Of a stretch of 64,000 nt of DNA, positions 17,777 to 26,563 are shown piece by piece. Source of the stretch: Azoarcus sp. Aa7. Its GTDB lineage: Bacteria > Pseudomonadota > Gammaproteobacteria > Burkholderiales > Rhodocyclaceae. The notes beneath the pieces are model-generated. The model was not told the DNA's origin and made no database searches. It worked only from the letters and a program-made list of their open reading frames with translations. Made by a program: the position numbers and the translations under genes. The stretch covers positions 1-64,000 of the forward strand of contig NZ_QVLR01000030.1 in NCBI RefSeq assembly GCF_014822185.1. Direction: 5' to 3'. Each line of letters begins with the position of its first letter. Position 1 is the first letter of the stretch.

Positions 17777-18433
17777 ATGAGCAGATTCACCGTCGCGGCA
17801 ATGGCCGCACTGATGCTTTCGTCCGCGGCCTTCGCCGCGGCCCCTCCCAAAGCCGACAGCATGGCCAGCCAGCTCAAGGCGCTGCAAGCCGAACTGCGCA
17901 CATTGAAGGACATCGAGGAAATCCGCCTGCTCAAGCACGCGTATTTCCGCGGCATCGACAGCGCCGACCTCGACCTGCTGCGCAGCCTCATGCACCCGGA
18001 GGTCAACGTGCATTTCATCGGCGGCGGCTACGAATGGAAGCTCACGGGCCGCGAGCAGTACCTCGAGGCCATCGGCAACAACTTCAACAGCGAAGTCATC
18101 GCCCAGCACAACGGCCACCACCCGGAGATCCGCCTGATCAGCCCGACCGAGGCCGAAGGCACGTGGTACCTGCACGACAACTTCTACAACCTGCGCGAAA
18201 AGCTCTACACCACCGGCACCGCCTTCTATCACGACCGTTACATGAAGGTTGACGGCAAGTGGCTGCTCAAGAGCACCCAATACAAGCGCCACTACGAGAT
18301 CGTCGAGAAGCTCGACAAGCTGCCCAACGTCACCGTCGACTACCTCGCCGAGCACGGCCGCAAGGTCGAGCGCCACTGCCACGGCGACGGCCTGTGCCGC
18401 GACGGACAGGAGACGCCGGTCGCCTCGCAATAA
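17777..18433 (+). CDS. SnoaL-like/NTF2-fold protein with Sec signal peptide
   Basis: 218 aa. Residues 1-20 are a clear signal peptide (SRFTVAAMAALMLSS followed by AFA-AA). Residues about 30-55 are a helical, charged segment, followed by a SnoaL-like domain: EEIRLLKHAYFRGIDSADLD, the HPEVNVHFIGG strand and FYHDRYMKVDGKWLLKSTQY. SnoaL-like proteins act as cyclases, isomerases or hydratases, but most are cytoplasmic; this one is likely periplasmic. It lies among CoA-thioester genes, so it may act on the free substrate before uptake. Function unknown. Confidence 0.78.
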   Translation: MSRFTVAAMAALMLSSAAFAAAPPKADSMASQLKALQAELRTLKDIEEIRLLKHAYFRGIDSADLDLLRSLMHPEVNVHFIGGGYEWKLTGREQYLEAIGNNFNSEVIAQHNGHHPEIRLISPTEAEGTWYLHDNFYNLREKLYTTGTAFYHDRYMKVDGKWLLKSTQYKRHYEIVEKLDKLPNVTVDYLAEHGRKVERHCHGDGLCRDGQETPVASQ

Positions 18434-18515
18434 CCCATCCTGATGATGCGGGTACCTCCCCACCCGCATACAGTCATCCCGACCGATCCCCCAGACCCGC
18501 ACCGAGGTCCGCGCC

Positions 18516-19391
18516 ATGAAACCGGCCCCGTTCGAATACCACGCCCCGACGTCCATCGCCGACGCCGTCACGCTCCTCGCACGTCTCGAAGACGAGGGCT
18601 GCGACGCGAAGATCCTCGCCGGCGGCCAGAGCCTCATGCCGATGCTGGCGATGCGCGTCGCGCGACCCGATGCCCTGGTCGACCTCCGCCGCGTCCCCGG
18701 GCTCGACCACATCCGTCTGCAAGATGGCCATATCGCGATCGGCGCGATGGCGAGCAAGCGTGCCGCAGAACTCTCGGAACTGGTGCGCGAACGCCAGCCG
18801 CTTTTCCACGCAGCCACGCGACTCGTGGGGCACCAGCAGATCCGCAACCGCGGCTCCGTCGGCGGCTCGTTTGCACACGCCGACCCGGCTTCCGAATACC
18901 CCGCGGTCGCGCTGGTGCTCGACATGGAAATGGTCGCCACCGGCCCCGACGGCGAGCGCGTAATCCCGGCCGCCGAGTTCTTCGTCACCTACATGACCAC
19001 CGCGCTCGAACCGGGCGAGATCCTCACCGAGGTCCGCATGCCGGTGTTGCCAGCAGGAACGGGCTGGGCCATCCAGGAGATTACGCGCCGTAGCGGCGAT
19101 CTCGCGCTGGCGGGCATTGCCCTGACGCTGCGCATCGAAGCCGGCCGCTGTACCGACGCGCGCATTGCCGCATTCGGCATCGACGCGACGGCCGTGCGCC
19201 TAGGCGAAGCCGAAGAGGCGCTGCGCGGCGCCGCCCCGAACGGCGAAAGCTTCGCCCGGGCGGGGGCCATCGCCGCAGCCTCGCTCGCCGATCCGATGAG
19301 TTGCATCCACGCTTCGGCCGAATACCGACGCCACCTGGTCGGCACCCTGCTCGAGCGCGCGCTCGCCGAAGCGGCCGCGCGCGCGCACTGA
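18516..19391 (+). CDS. Molybdenum hydroxylase FAD subunit (CoxM-like)
   Basis: 291 aa, the usual length of the medium subunit. It opens MKPAPFEYHAPTSIADAVTLL, has the FAD-binding loop AGGQSLMPMLAMR and the second site RNRGSVGGSFAHADPASEYP (family pattern R-x-x-G-S/T-x-G-G-x-x). It passes electrons from the 2Fe-2S subunit to FAD and on to the final acceptor. Followed by the small and large subunits in M-S-L order, all on the same strand and closely spaced. Confidence 0.9.
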   Translation: MKPAPFEYHAPTSIADAVTLLARLEDEGCDAKILAGGQSLMPMLAMRVARPDALVDLRRVPGLDHIRLQDGHIAIGAMASKRAAELSELVRERQPLFHAATRLVGHQQIRNRGSVGGSFAHADPASEYPAVALVLDMEMVATGPDGERVIPAAEFFVTYMTTALEPGEILTEVRMPVLPAGTGWAIQEITRRSGDLALAGIALTLRIEAGRCTDARIAAFGIDATAVRLGEAEEALRGAAPNGESFARAGAIAAASLADPMSCIHASAEYRRHLVGTLLERALAEAAARAH

Positions 19392-19421
19392 AGCTCTCTC
19401 ACTCCCGGCACGAGGTTCACC

Positions 19422-19916
19422 ATGAGCACCCGGCAAACCATCCGCCTCACCGTCAACGGCAAGGCCTACGAACGCGAGGTCGAACCCCGCCTCACGCTCG
19501 CCGACTTCATCCGTCACGAGTTGCATCTGGGCGGCACGCACGTCGGCTGCGAGCACGGCATCTGCGGTGCGTGCACGATCCTCATCGATGGCAGTTCCGC
19601 GCGCGCGTGCCTCACCCTCGCCGTGCAGGCCGACGGCGCCAGCATCACGACCGTCGAAGGGCTGCGCAAGCGCGAGACCGGGCAACTGCATCCCATCCAG
19701 CAAGCCTTTGTCGATGCCCATGGCCTGCAATGCGGCTTCTGCACCCCCGGCTTCATCATGACCACCCTCGAACTGCTCGGCGAGAACCCCAACCCGACGG
19801 ACGACGAGATCAAGGAAGCCCTCGGCGGCAACCTGTGCCGCTGCACCGGCTACCAGAGCATTCTCGATTCGGTGCGTCTCGCCGCCAGCCGGATCAACAC
19901 CGCCTCCGCCGCCTGA
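19422..19916 (+). CDS. Molybdenum hydroxylase 2Fe-2S subunit (CoxS-like)
   Basis: 164 aa with both 2Fe-2S clusters: the plant-ferredoxin-type motif HVGCEHGICGACTIL and the C-terminal helical motif QCGFCTPGFIM with GNLCRCTGYQSIL. It links the molybdenum site of the large subunit to the FAD subunit. Start ATG at 19422 follows GAGG. Length and motifs are complete, so the complex looks functional. Confidence 0.94.
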   Translation: MSTRQTIRLTVNGKAYEREVEPRLTLADFIRHELHLGGTHVGCEHGICGACTILIDGSSARACLTLAVQADGASITTVEGLRKRETGQLHPIQQAFVDAHGLQCGFCTPGFIMTTLELLGENPNPTDDEIKEALGGNLCRCTGYQSILDSVRLAASRINTASAA

Positions 19917-19938
19917 CGCGGCTCACGGACTTCCTCTC

Positions 19939-22347
19939 ATGGCGATCGACATTCCCACCCGTACCGATCAGCTGCCGACCAGCGCCACGCGATTCATCGG
20001 CAAGGCCGTCAACCGCATCGAAGACCCCGCGCTCGTCTCCGGCACCGTCGAGTTCATCGACAACCTGTCCCTGCCCGGCATGCTTCACTGCGCGATCCTG
20101 CGCAGCCCGCATCCGCACGCGCGCATCACCGGCATCGACGTCAGCGCAGCGCTGGAGCTGCCCGGCGTCGAGGCGGTGCTGACCGGCGAGGACGTCGAGC
20201 GCTGGTGCGACCCCTGTTTCACGGCACCGGAAGGATGGGGCAACTATTGCCTGGCGGTCGGCAAGGTCCGATTCGTCGGCGAACCCGTCGTCGCCGTGGC
20301 CGCCACCAGCCGTTATATCGCGGAAGATGCGCTCGAACTGATCCAGGTCGAGTACGAACTGCTGGCGCCCGTCGCCAATCCGGACGAGGCGATGGCCCCC
20401 GGCGCGCCCCTCGTGTTCGAGAGTCGCGGCACCAACGTCATCCAGAGCCGGACCTACACCTGGGGCGAGGTCGATCGCGTGTTCGCCGAGGCCGACCGCA
20501 TCGTCACGCGCCAATTCCGCTGGAACCGCGTCGGCGCCAACCCCACCGAGACCTTCGGCTGCATCTGCCAGTGGGACCTCGCGGACAACAGCCTCACCTG
20601 CCGCGGTGCCTACCAGACCCCGCGCTTCATGGGGATCGGCCGTGCCGCGTCGCTGCGTCTGCCAGCCAACAAGGTCAAGATCATCAGCCACGCCCAGGGG
20701 GGCGGCTTCGGCGGCAAGGGCGGGCCGCGCGGCACCGACATCGCGGCGCTGCTGTCGCGCAAGAGCGACGGACGTCCCGTCAAATACATCGAAGACCGCA
20801 TGGAATACTTGCTCGCCGGCGGCGGGCAGTCCTGGGACCGCTACTACGACGCGTCTCTCGCGCTCAAGGCCGACGGCACCGTCACCGGCTTCAAGGTGCG
20901 CCTCGTCGACGACCAGGGCGCGGGCGCCGAAGGCTACGGCACCATCTCGGCCGCCAAGCCGCTCGCGGCCTTCACCGGCAACTATCGCATCGAGGCGGCC
21001 TTCTACGACCTCACGCTCGTCGCCACCAACCGGGCGCCGACCTACCCCTATCGGGGCTACGGCCCGCCGCCGCACAACCTCGTCCTCGAATCGCTGATGG
21101 ACGTCGCCGCGCGCGAACTCACGCTCGACCCGGCCGAACTGCGCCGGCGCAACTATATCCGCCCCGAGCAGTTCCCCTACACGGTGCCGAGCGGCAACGA
21201 ATACGACAGCGGCAACTACGCCGCAGTGCTCGATCGCGTCCTCGAACTCGCGGACTACAAGGGGCTGCGCGAAGCGCAGACGAAGGCTCGCGCCGAGGGC
21301 CGCTTGGTCGGCATCGGGGTGGTGAGCACCGTCGAGCCGGGCGTGTTCGACTGGAACGCCTATGCCACAGTCGGCGTGCCCGGAGTCGGCGTGCCCGAAG
21401 GCGTCAAGGTCGCCGTCGATGTCTTCGGCAGCGTCACCGTCGCGGTCGGCTTCAACCTGCAGGGCCAAGGGCAATTCACCATCGCCGCGCAGGTCGTCGC
21501 GGACTACCTCGGCGTCGACATGAACACCGTCAAGGTCACTACCGCCTCCACCGACGTCGCCCTGCCCCACTTCGGTCAGGGCGGCAGCCGCCTCGGTGTC
21601 GCCGTGACCGGCGCGATCCTGGGCGCCTGCGAAAAGCTTCGCCAGACTTTCTGCCGCGTCGTCGCCCACGTGATGCAGACCGAGCCCGAACAGATCGAAC
21701 TGCTCGATGGGCGCCTGCAGATGAAGGGCGCACCTTCGCACGGCATGTCCATCGCGGAAGTCGCGGGCCTCATGCTTTCACGCAGCGACCTGCTTCCGCT
21801 CGGTGTCGAGCCCTGCCCGGAGGCCACCTTCGTGTGGGTCTCGCCGAACCGCAACCAACCCGACGACCAAGGGCGTTGCCGCAGCTATCTCACCGCCGCC
21901 GCGGCCACGCACGTCGTCCAGGTCGAAATCGACCGCGATACCGGGCAGGTCAAAATCCTCGGCTACTACATCGTCGATGACTGCGGCACCCGCCTCAACC
22001 CCGCGAACGTCGAAGGCCAGTTGCAGGGCGGCGTCGCGCAGGGCGTGGGCGCCGCGCTGTACGAGGAATACGTCTACGACCCGCAATGCCAGCCGCTGGT
22101 GAGCACCTTCGTCGACTACCTCATGCCGACCATCCACGAGGTGCCGATGACCGTGAAGGATCACATCGTCACCCCCTCCCCGATCGCGCCGCTGGGCGCC
22201 AAGGGCTGCGGCGAAGGCGCGATTCACACGACTCCCGCGGCACTGCTGTGCGCGATCAACGATGCCTTGGCACCGCTCGGCCTCGAATGCCGGGAAACCC
22301 CCGCCTCGCCGCGCCGGCTGTGGCAACTGCTGCACGACAAAGCCTGA
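19939..22347 (+). CDS. Molybdenum hydroxylase large subunit (xanthine dehydrogenase family)
   Basis: 802 aa, full length. Molybdopterin-binding motif HAQGGGFGGKGGPRGTD and the C-terminal catalytic Glu region GAKGCGEGAIHTTPA are present. The signature loop reads YPYRGYGPPPHN, not the AYRCSFR of form I CO dehydrogenase nor AYRGAGR of form II, so CO oxidation is unlikely. The family hydroxylates or dehydroxylates aromatic and heterocyclic compounds, including CoA thioesters (4-hydroxybenzoyl-CoA reductase). Flanked by CoA-transferases, it may hydroxylate a ring or activated C-H of the pathway substrate with water; that is inference. Confidence 0.9.
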   Translation: MAIDIPTRTDQLPTSATRFIGKAVNRIEDPALVSGTVEFIDNLSLPGMLHCAILRSPHPHARITGIDVSAALELPGVEAVLTGEDVERWCDPCFTAPEGWGNYCLAVGKVRFVGEPVVAVAATSRYIAEDALELIQVEYELLAPVANPDEAMAPGAPLVFESRGTNVIQSRTYTWGEVDRVFAEADRIVTRQFRWNRVGANPTETFGCICQWDLADNSLTCRGAYQTPRFMGIGRAASLRLPANKVKIISHAQGGGFGGKGGPRGTDIAALLSRKSDGRPVKYIEDRMEYLLAGGGQSWDRYYDASLALKADGTVTGFKVRLVDDQGAGAEGYGTISAAKPLAAFTGNYRIEAAFYDLTLVATNRAPTYPYRGYGPPPHNLVLESLMDVAARELTLDPAELRRRNYIRPEQFPYTVPSGNEYDSGNYAAVLDRVLELADYKGLREAQTKARAEGRLVGIGVVSTVEPGVFDWNAYATVGVPGVGVPEGVKVAVDVFGSVTVAVGFNLQGQGQFTIAAQVVADYLGVDMNTVKVTTASTDVALPHFGQGGSRLGVAVTGAILGACEKLRQTFCRVVAHVMQTEPEQIELLDGRLQMKGAPSHGMSIAEVAGLMLSRSDLLPLGVEPCPEATFVWVSPNRNQPDDQGRCRSYLTAAAATHVVQVEIDRDTGQVKILGYYIVDDCGTRLNPANVEGQLQGGVAQGVGAALYEEYVYDPQCQPLVSTFVDYLMPTIHEVPMTVKDHIVTPSPIAPLGAKGCGEGAIHTTPAALLCAINDALAPLGLECRETPASPRRLWQLLHDKA

Positions 22348-22363
22348 CAGGAAACCCTACCGA

Positions 22364-23620
22364 ATGTCCCGCCCCGACCTTAGCAACGGCCCCCTCGCCG
22401 GCCTGCGCGTCCTCGACCTCTCGACCATGCTCGCCGGCCCCTACGGCGCCACGCTGCTCGGGGACATGGGCGCCGACGTGATCAAGATCGAGTCCCACTA
22501 CGGCGACGAAAGCCGCCACCTCGGCCCCAAGCGCGGCGAGGAACGCGGCCCCTACCTGAGTCTGAACCGCAGCAAGCGCGACCTCGTGCTCGATCTGCAG
22601 CGGGAAGAAGCGCTGGAAATCTTCGCCCGCCTCGCCGCCACCGCCGACATCCTCGTCACCAACATCCGCGAACCGGCGCTGTCGAAGCTCGGCCTGGACT
22701 ACGAGCAGGTGAAGAAGCACAGGCCGGACATCATCTGGATCCGCGTCACCGCCTTCGGCGCCGACGGCCCCTACGCCGGCCGCCCCGGCATCGACTTCCT
22801 CGCCCAGGGCTACACGGGTGTGCTCACACTCAACGGCGACCCCGATGGTGCGCCCGTACGCACCGGCTTCCCGGCCGTTGACGTCATGACCTCGCTCCTC
22901 GTCAGCAACGCGGCGCTGGCCGCGCTGCGCGCGCGCGACCTCACCGGTGAAGGCCAACGCATCGAGGTCTCGCTCCTCGACGCCCTGATGCACGCGCAGG
23001 CGAGCTCCATCGGCACCTGGCTCACCACCGGCGACCGCCCCAAGCGCACCGGCAACCGCAGCCTCTACTTCGCGCCCTCCGGCGTTTATCCCACGAAGGA
23101 CGGCAAGCACGTCGTCATCACCACGCCGGGCGAGAAGTTCTTCGCCAAGGTCTGCCGTGCCCTGGAAACCGACTGGGACACCGACCCGCGCTTCCAAGAC
23201 ATCCACGCGCGCCTCGCGAACGAAGACGAGCTCGACATCGTCATGGCCGAACGCACCCGCCAGTACGATCGCGCGGAACTCGTCGACAAGCTCGTCGCGG
23301 CCGACGTCCTCACCGCGCCGATCAACGAGGTCGAAGACGTCGTCAAGGATCCCCAGATCCTGCACAACCGCATGATCGTCCCCGTCGAGCACCCGGTCCT
23401 CGGCCGCCTGGACGTCACCGGCATTCCGATCCGCTTCTACGGCACCCCCTGCGAAGTCACGCGCCACCCTCCCATGCAGGGCGAACACACGCGGGAGATT
23501 CTTGGTGAGCTGGGTTACGCGAAGGGGGATGTCGATGCGCTGATCGGCGAGGGTCTGGTCGCAGACGTCGCGGACATGACCCGCCGCCGCGAGGAACGGA
23601 AGGTCAGAAAGCCGACCTGA
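22364..23620 (+). CDS. CaiB/BaiF-type CoA-transferase
   Basis: 418 aa from the ATG at 22364, 16 bp after the molybdenum hydroxylase stop. N-terminal motif GLRVLDLSTMLAGPYGATLLGDMGADVIKIE and the catalytic Asp in GFPAVDVMTSLLVSNAALAAL before TGEGQRIEVSLLDA. FLAQGYTGVLTLNGDP and the C-terminal swapped-ring segment are normal. Last gene of the long plus-strand operon; the tail (TRRREERKVRKPT) is very basic. Probably transfers CoA to or from the product of the molybdenum enzyme step. Confidence 0.88.
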   Translation: MSRPDLSNGPLAGLRVLDLSTMLAGPYGATLLGDMGADVIKIESHYGDESRHLGPKRGEERGPYLSLNRSKRDLVLDLQREEALEIFARLAATADILVTNIREPALSKLGLDYEQVKKHRPDIIWIRVTAFGADGPYAGRPGIDFLAQGYTGVLTLNGDPDGAPVRTGFPAVDVMTSLLVSNAALAALRARDLTGEGQRIEVSLLDALMHAQASSIGTWLTTGDRPKRTGNRSLYFAPSGVYPTKDGKHVVITTPGEKFFAKVCRALETDWDTDPRFQDIHARLANEDELDIVMAERTRQYDRAELVDKLVAADVLTAPINEVEDVVKDPQILHNRMIVPVEHPVLGRLDVTGIPIRFYGTPCEVTRHPPMQGEHTREILGELGYAKGDVDALIGEGLVADVADMTRRREERKVRKPT

Positions 23621-23747
23621 ACGGATTCGAGCGACCCAACGAAAGGGCCACGGGCGGCCGGACGTTACACCGGCTGCTATGTGCGCCCCACTGTGTCGGG
23701 CGATATGTTCCGACCATACGCTGGCGAGTGAGGTGGACCTTCACACC

Positions 23748-23773
23748 TCCGCAGCACCGAAGTGCTGAGCGGA
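23748..23773. terminator. Hairpin with UUCG-type loop between convergent operons
   Basis: On the plus strand TCCGCAGCAC, CGAA, GTGCT, GAGCGGA form a near-perfect stem; the minus strand has the very stable CAGCAC-TTCG-GTGCTG core. With the next hairpin it separates two convergent operons. There is no T-run, so intrinsic termination is uncertain. Confidence 0.5.
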
Positions 23774-23798
23774 CAGGCGCCCGTGGCGAAATGATTGT

Positions 23799-23835
23799 GC
23801 GCCGATCCTTGCCCTGACGGGCAACGGATCGGCGC
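23799..23835. terminator. Long stem-loop, probable bidirectional terminator
   Basis: GCGCCGATCC plus TTGCCC, loop TGAC, then GGGCAA, a one-base bulge and GGATCGGCGC: a 16-bp stem located 24 bp from the stop of the minus-strand gene and about 180 bp after the plus-strand operon. Position between convergent genes and stem strength fit a terminator; there is no clear U-tract. Confidence 0.6.
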
Positions 23836-23859
23836 GTTCATGCTGGCCGGCGCAAGGGA

Positions 23860-25857
23860 CTAGACCATCATCCCCACCGCCGCCCCATGCCGGGTCGCCT
23901 CGGCCAGCCGCCGCGGCACCCAGGCGCCGCCGGCGATGAACACCTGCGGGATGCTGCCATCCGCCTTGAGGGCGTCGTAGAGTTGAGGCTGCTGCACGGA
24001 GCCGTACATCAGTACCACGGAATCGAAGCCGTCGATCCGGTAAGTCTGGTCGCCCCAGCTGGAGACGAACTCCAGCGCCTCAGCGGTGATGCCGCGCAGG
24101 ATCAGGTTCGGATGAACCTTCACGCCGCAGCGCTCCATGCGCTTCAGCACCATGCCGATGGAGTAGCGCGCGACTTCGGTGGCGAGGTGCACGGACTTGT
24201 GGAAGATCTCGACCGACTTGCCCTGCTCGGCGAGGTGTTCCGCGACGCAGGGGGTCTGGTAGTAGTCTTCCTGGGAGACGATCGCGACGCGCTGCCCCGT
24301 CTTCGCGCGCCCGCGCAGCACGTCCCAGCCCTGCACGACGTGGGGCAGGTCGATTCCCGGCACCTCGGTCGGCACGCGCGGCAGCGAGCCGGTGGCGATC
24401 ACGACGGCATCGGGATCGAGGGCCTTGATCGCGGCTAGATCCGCGGCGGTTTCGAGGCGCACGTCGACACCGAGGCGCGCGAGTGCGTTTTCCTCAAAGT
24501 AGACCTGATCCTCGAACGAGTCCCGCCCCGGCGCCTTCGCGGCGAGAAGGAGCTGGCCGCCGAGGCGTTTGCCCTGCTCCAGCATCGTCACCCTGTGGCC
24601 GCGCAGCGCGGCGATGCGCGCGGCCTCGCAGCCGGCGGCACCGCCCCCCACGACGACGACGTGGCCGGGCTTGTCGGCAGGACGGAATTCGGCTTCCCAC
24701 TGCAGCTCGTTGCCGATCATCGGGTTGATCGAACATGTGGGCGTATAGGGGATGTACGCAGGCTCGGAGGCTTCGTCGATGCAGCGCGTGCAGCCGATGC
24801 AGCGGCGGATCTCGCCGAGCCGGCCCTCCTTCGCCTTGATGGCGAACTCGGGATCCGCGATGCCGGCGCGCACCATGCCGACGAGGTCGCAAAAGCCGCC
24901 CTTGATGAGCTCCTCGGCGAGCACAGGGTCGTTGATGCGCCCGGTGAAGAGCACGGCGATCTTCGGATCCAGATCGGCGAGGTCGGCACGCGCCGCCTTG
25001 CCGAACTCGCGGTACTCCGCATGCGGGTGGTAGGACGACGGCACGTAGGACGGAGCGCCCCAGCAGTGGCCGACGTCGAGGTCGACGAAGTCGAGCAGCC
25101 CAGTCTCGCCGATGTGGTACAGCATCTCCCGGAGCTGCATGTTGTCGTAGCCGCCTTCGCGGGACTCCTGCCCGTTCACGCGGATGCCGACCGCCATCGT
25201 GGAACCGACGCGCTCGCGTACGCGCCTGAGGGCCTCGACGACGAAGCGGATGCGCTCGGCCGGCCCGCCGCCCCATCTGTCGGTGCGGCGATTGGTGACC
25301 GGGGACAGGAAGCTGTAGCCGACCGTCTCGTGCGCGCAGTGGATCTCCACCGCATCCGCCCCGCTCGCCTTCGCCGCCGCGGCGGCATCGGCATACCCGT
25401 CGAGCAGGAACTCGATCTCGGCTTCGCCGAGCACGTGCGGCGTGTAGTCCTGCGCCCCGACGACCGGCACCGGCGACGGCGACCAGAGCGCGTTGAGGTG
25501 CGTGAGCTGCACGACGACGACCGCCCCATGTCCATGCACTTCGTCGACGAATCTCTTCCAGCCTTCGAGGAAGGCCGGGTTCTGGTACGCCGCGAAGCGA
25601 CAGCCGAAGCCGCCCTTCAGCGAGATCTCGTCGGGCGCCCCCGGCGGCAGCGGCACATTGAGCAACCAGGTCTCGCTGCCGATCCACCCCGTGCCCCCCT
25701 TGGCCTTCGCGCCGTGGTGGGCGATGAAGTGCTCGTCGATGAGCCCGGGTGCGCGCGAGGAATTGATCGTATTGGTCGTCTCGCAGATGCGGTTGGGCAC
25801 GCGCATCGGACCGACCTGCAGCGGCGAGAAGAGGTGTTCGAAGTTCACGGTGCTCAT
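23860..25857 (-). CDS. NADH:flavin oxidoreductase / 2,4-dienoyl-CoA reductase-like (FMN, 4Fe-4S, FAD)
   Basis: 665 aa from MSTVNFEHLF at 25857 (GGAG upstream). The N-terminal half is an old-yellow-enzyme TIM barrel (LFSPLQVGPMRVPNRI; SPVTNRRTDRWGG). The 4Fe-4S cysteines follow in IRRCIGCTRCID...PTCSINP. The C-terminal half is a FAD/NAD(P) module starting HVVVVGGGAAGCEAAR. Same architecture as FadH, trimethylamine dehydrogenase and the bile-acid enzymes BaiCD/BaiH. It could reduce an enone or dienoyl-CoA of the pathway using NAD(P)H. First-listed gene at the 3' end of the minus-strand cluster, 63 bp from the DUF385 gene. Confidence 0.88.
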   Translation of the reverse strand: MSTVNFEHLFSPLQVGPMRVPNRICETTNTINSSRAPGLIDEHFIAHHGAKAKGGTGWIGSETWLLNVPLPPGAPDEISLKGGFGCRFAAYQNPAFLEGWKRFVDEVHGHGAVVVVQLTHLNALWSPSPVPVVGAQDYTPHVLGEAEIEFLLDGYADAAAAAKASGADAVEIHCAHETVGYSFLSPVTNRRTDRWGGGPAERIRFVVEALRRVRERVGSTMAVGIRVNGQESREGGYDNMQLREMLYHIGETGLLDFVDLDVGHCWGAPSYVPSSYHPHAEYREFGKAARADLADLDPKIAVLFTGRINDPVLAEELIKGGFCDLVGMVRAGIADPEFAIKAKEGRLGEIRRCIGCTRCIDEASEPAYIPYTPTCSINPMIGNELQWEAEFRPADKPGHVVVVGGGAAGCEAARIAALRGHRVTMLEQGKRLGGQLLLAAKAPGRDSFEDQVYFEENALARLGVDVRLETAADLAAIKALDPDAVVIATGSLPRVPTEVPGIDLPHVVQGWDVLRGRAKTGQRVAIVSQEDYYQTPCVAEHLAEQGKSVEIFHKSVHLATEVARYSIGMVLKRMERCGVKVHPNLILRGITAEALEFVSSWGDQTYRIDGFDSVVLMYGSVQQPQLYDALKADGSIPQVFIAGGAWVPRRLAEATRHGAAVGMMV

Positions 25858-25920
25858 GGCGAGCGTCTCCACTGGAAAGCGACAGGACACGAAGCCGGCG
25901 GGTGCGACCGGCGAGGCGCG

Positions 25921-26439
25921 TCAGGCGGCGCCGGTCGGCGAGATGATCACGATGCCGAAGGGGCGGTCGGTCTGCTGCTGGAAGAAGCCCCAGGGCGGGA
26001 ACAGCGCAGTGAGGCGCGGCCACAGCGCCTTGCGTTCCTCGTCGGTGGCGTCGCGGGCGACGGCGGTGGACTTGTTGCGGTCGAGTTGCACCCAGCAGTT
26101 GGGGTTGGCCGTGGCGTTGAGGTACCAGGCGGGCGGCTCGTCATACCCGGCAAGCGAGGCGACGACGACCACATCCTTGCCGTTCTGCAGGAAAACCAGC
26201 GGGGTGGTGCGCGGCTCGCCCGACTTCCGGCCGAGAACCGTGAGCAGCAGGGTCGGGAAGCCCGACGGTGAGCCCTTGCCCGAGGCCCAACCGTCCGGGT
26301 TCGCGAGGTAGCGCTGGACATCGGCCTTCGCATCGCCGCGGATGCGCTCGAGCGACGCCGTGGCGTCCTTGATGGCCTGCCATTCTTCGTCGGACATGAA
26401 GTCCGGCTTCACCATGGTTTCGCGATTTTGCGTGGACAT
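25921..26439 (-). CDS. DUF385/Ddn-like (deazaflavin-type) nitroreductase family protein
   Basis: 172 aa. After an N-terminal helical part it shows the Ddn-like split-barrel pattern: GFPTLLLTVLGRKSGEPRTTPLVFLQNGKDVVVVAS, then PAWYLNATANPNCWVQL. These proteins bind F420 in actinobacteria (Ddn, FDOR-A) and are uncommon in betaproteobacteria; some relatives may use other flavins or bind fatty acids. It probably forms an operon with the OYE-type reductase. A promoter-like string TACACTGGAC lies about 25-35 bp upstream of its start, similar to the TAGACTGGA noted elsewhere. Confidence 0.8.
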   Translation of the reverse strand: MSTQNRETMVKPDFMSDEEWQAIKDATASLERIRGDAKADVQRYLANPDGWASGKGSPSGFPTLLLTVLGRKSGEPRTTPLVFLQNGKDVVVVASLAGYDEPPAWYLNATANPNCWVQLDRNKSTAVARDATDEERKALWPRLTALFPPWGFFQQQTDRPFGIVIISPTGAA

Positions 26440-26563
26440 TGCTGCAATTCCTTCGGTAGACGATCCGCAGTCCAGTGTAGAGAGGCATCGTGCGGCGCTT
26501 GCGCCGGCAGGGCTTCGGATCCGGCCGATCGCGTCTCATTTGCGGACAGCGAACGGCGAGGAT

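Noticed and set aside
19894-21741. A 615-codon minus-strand frame
   Set aside because: Antisense shadow of the molybdenum hydroxylase large subunit.
18516-22347. CO dehydrogenase
   Set aside because: The M-S-L order fits, but the large-subunit signature is YRGYGPPP, not AYRCSFR or AYRGAGR.
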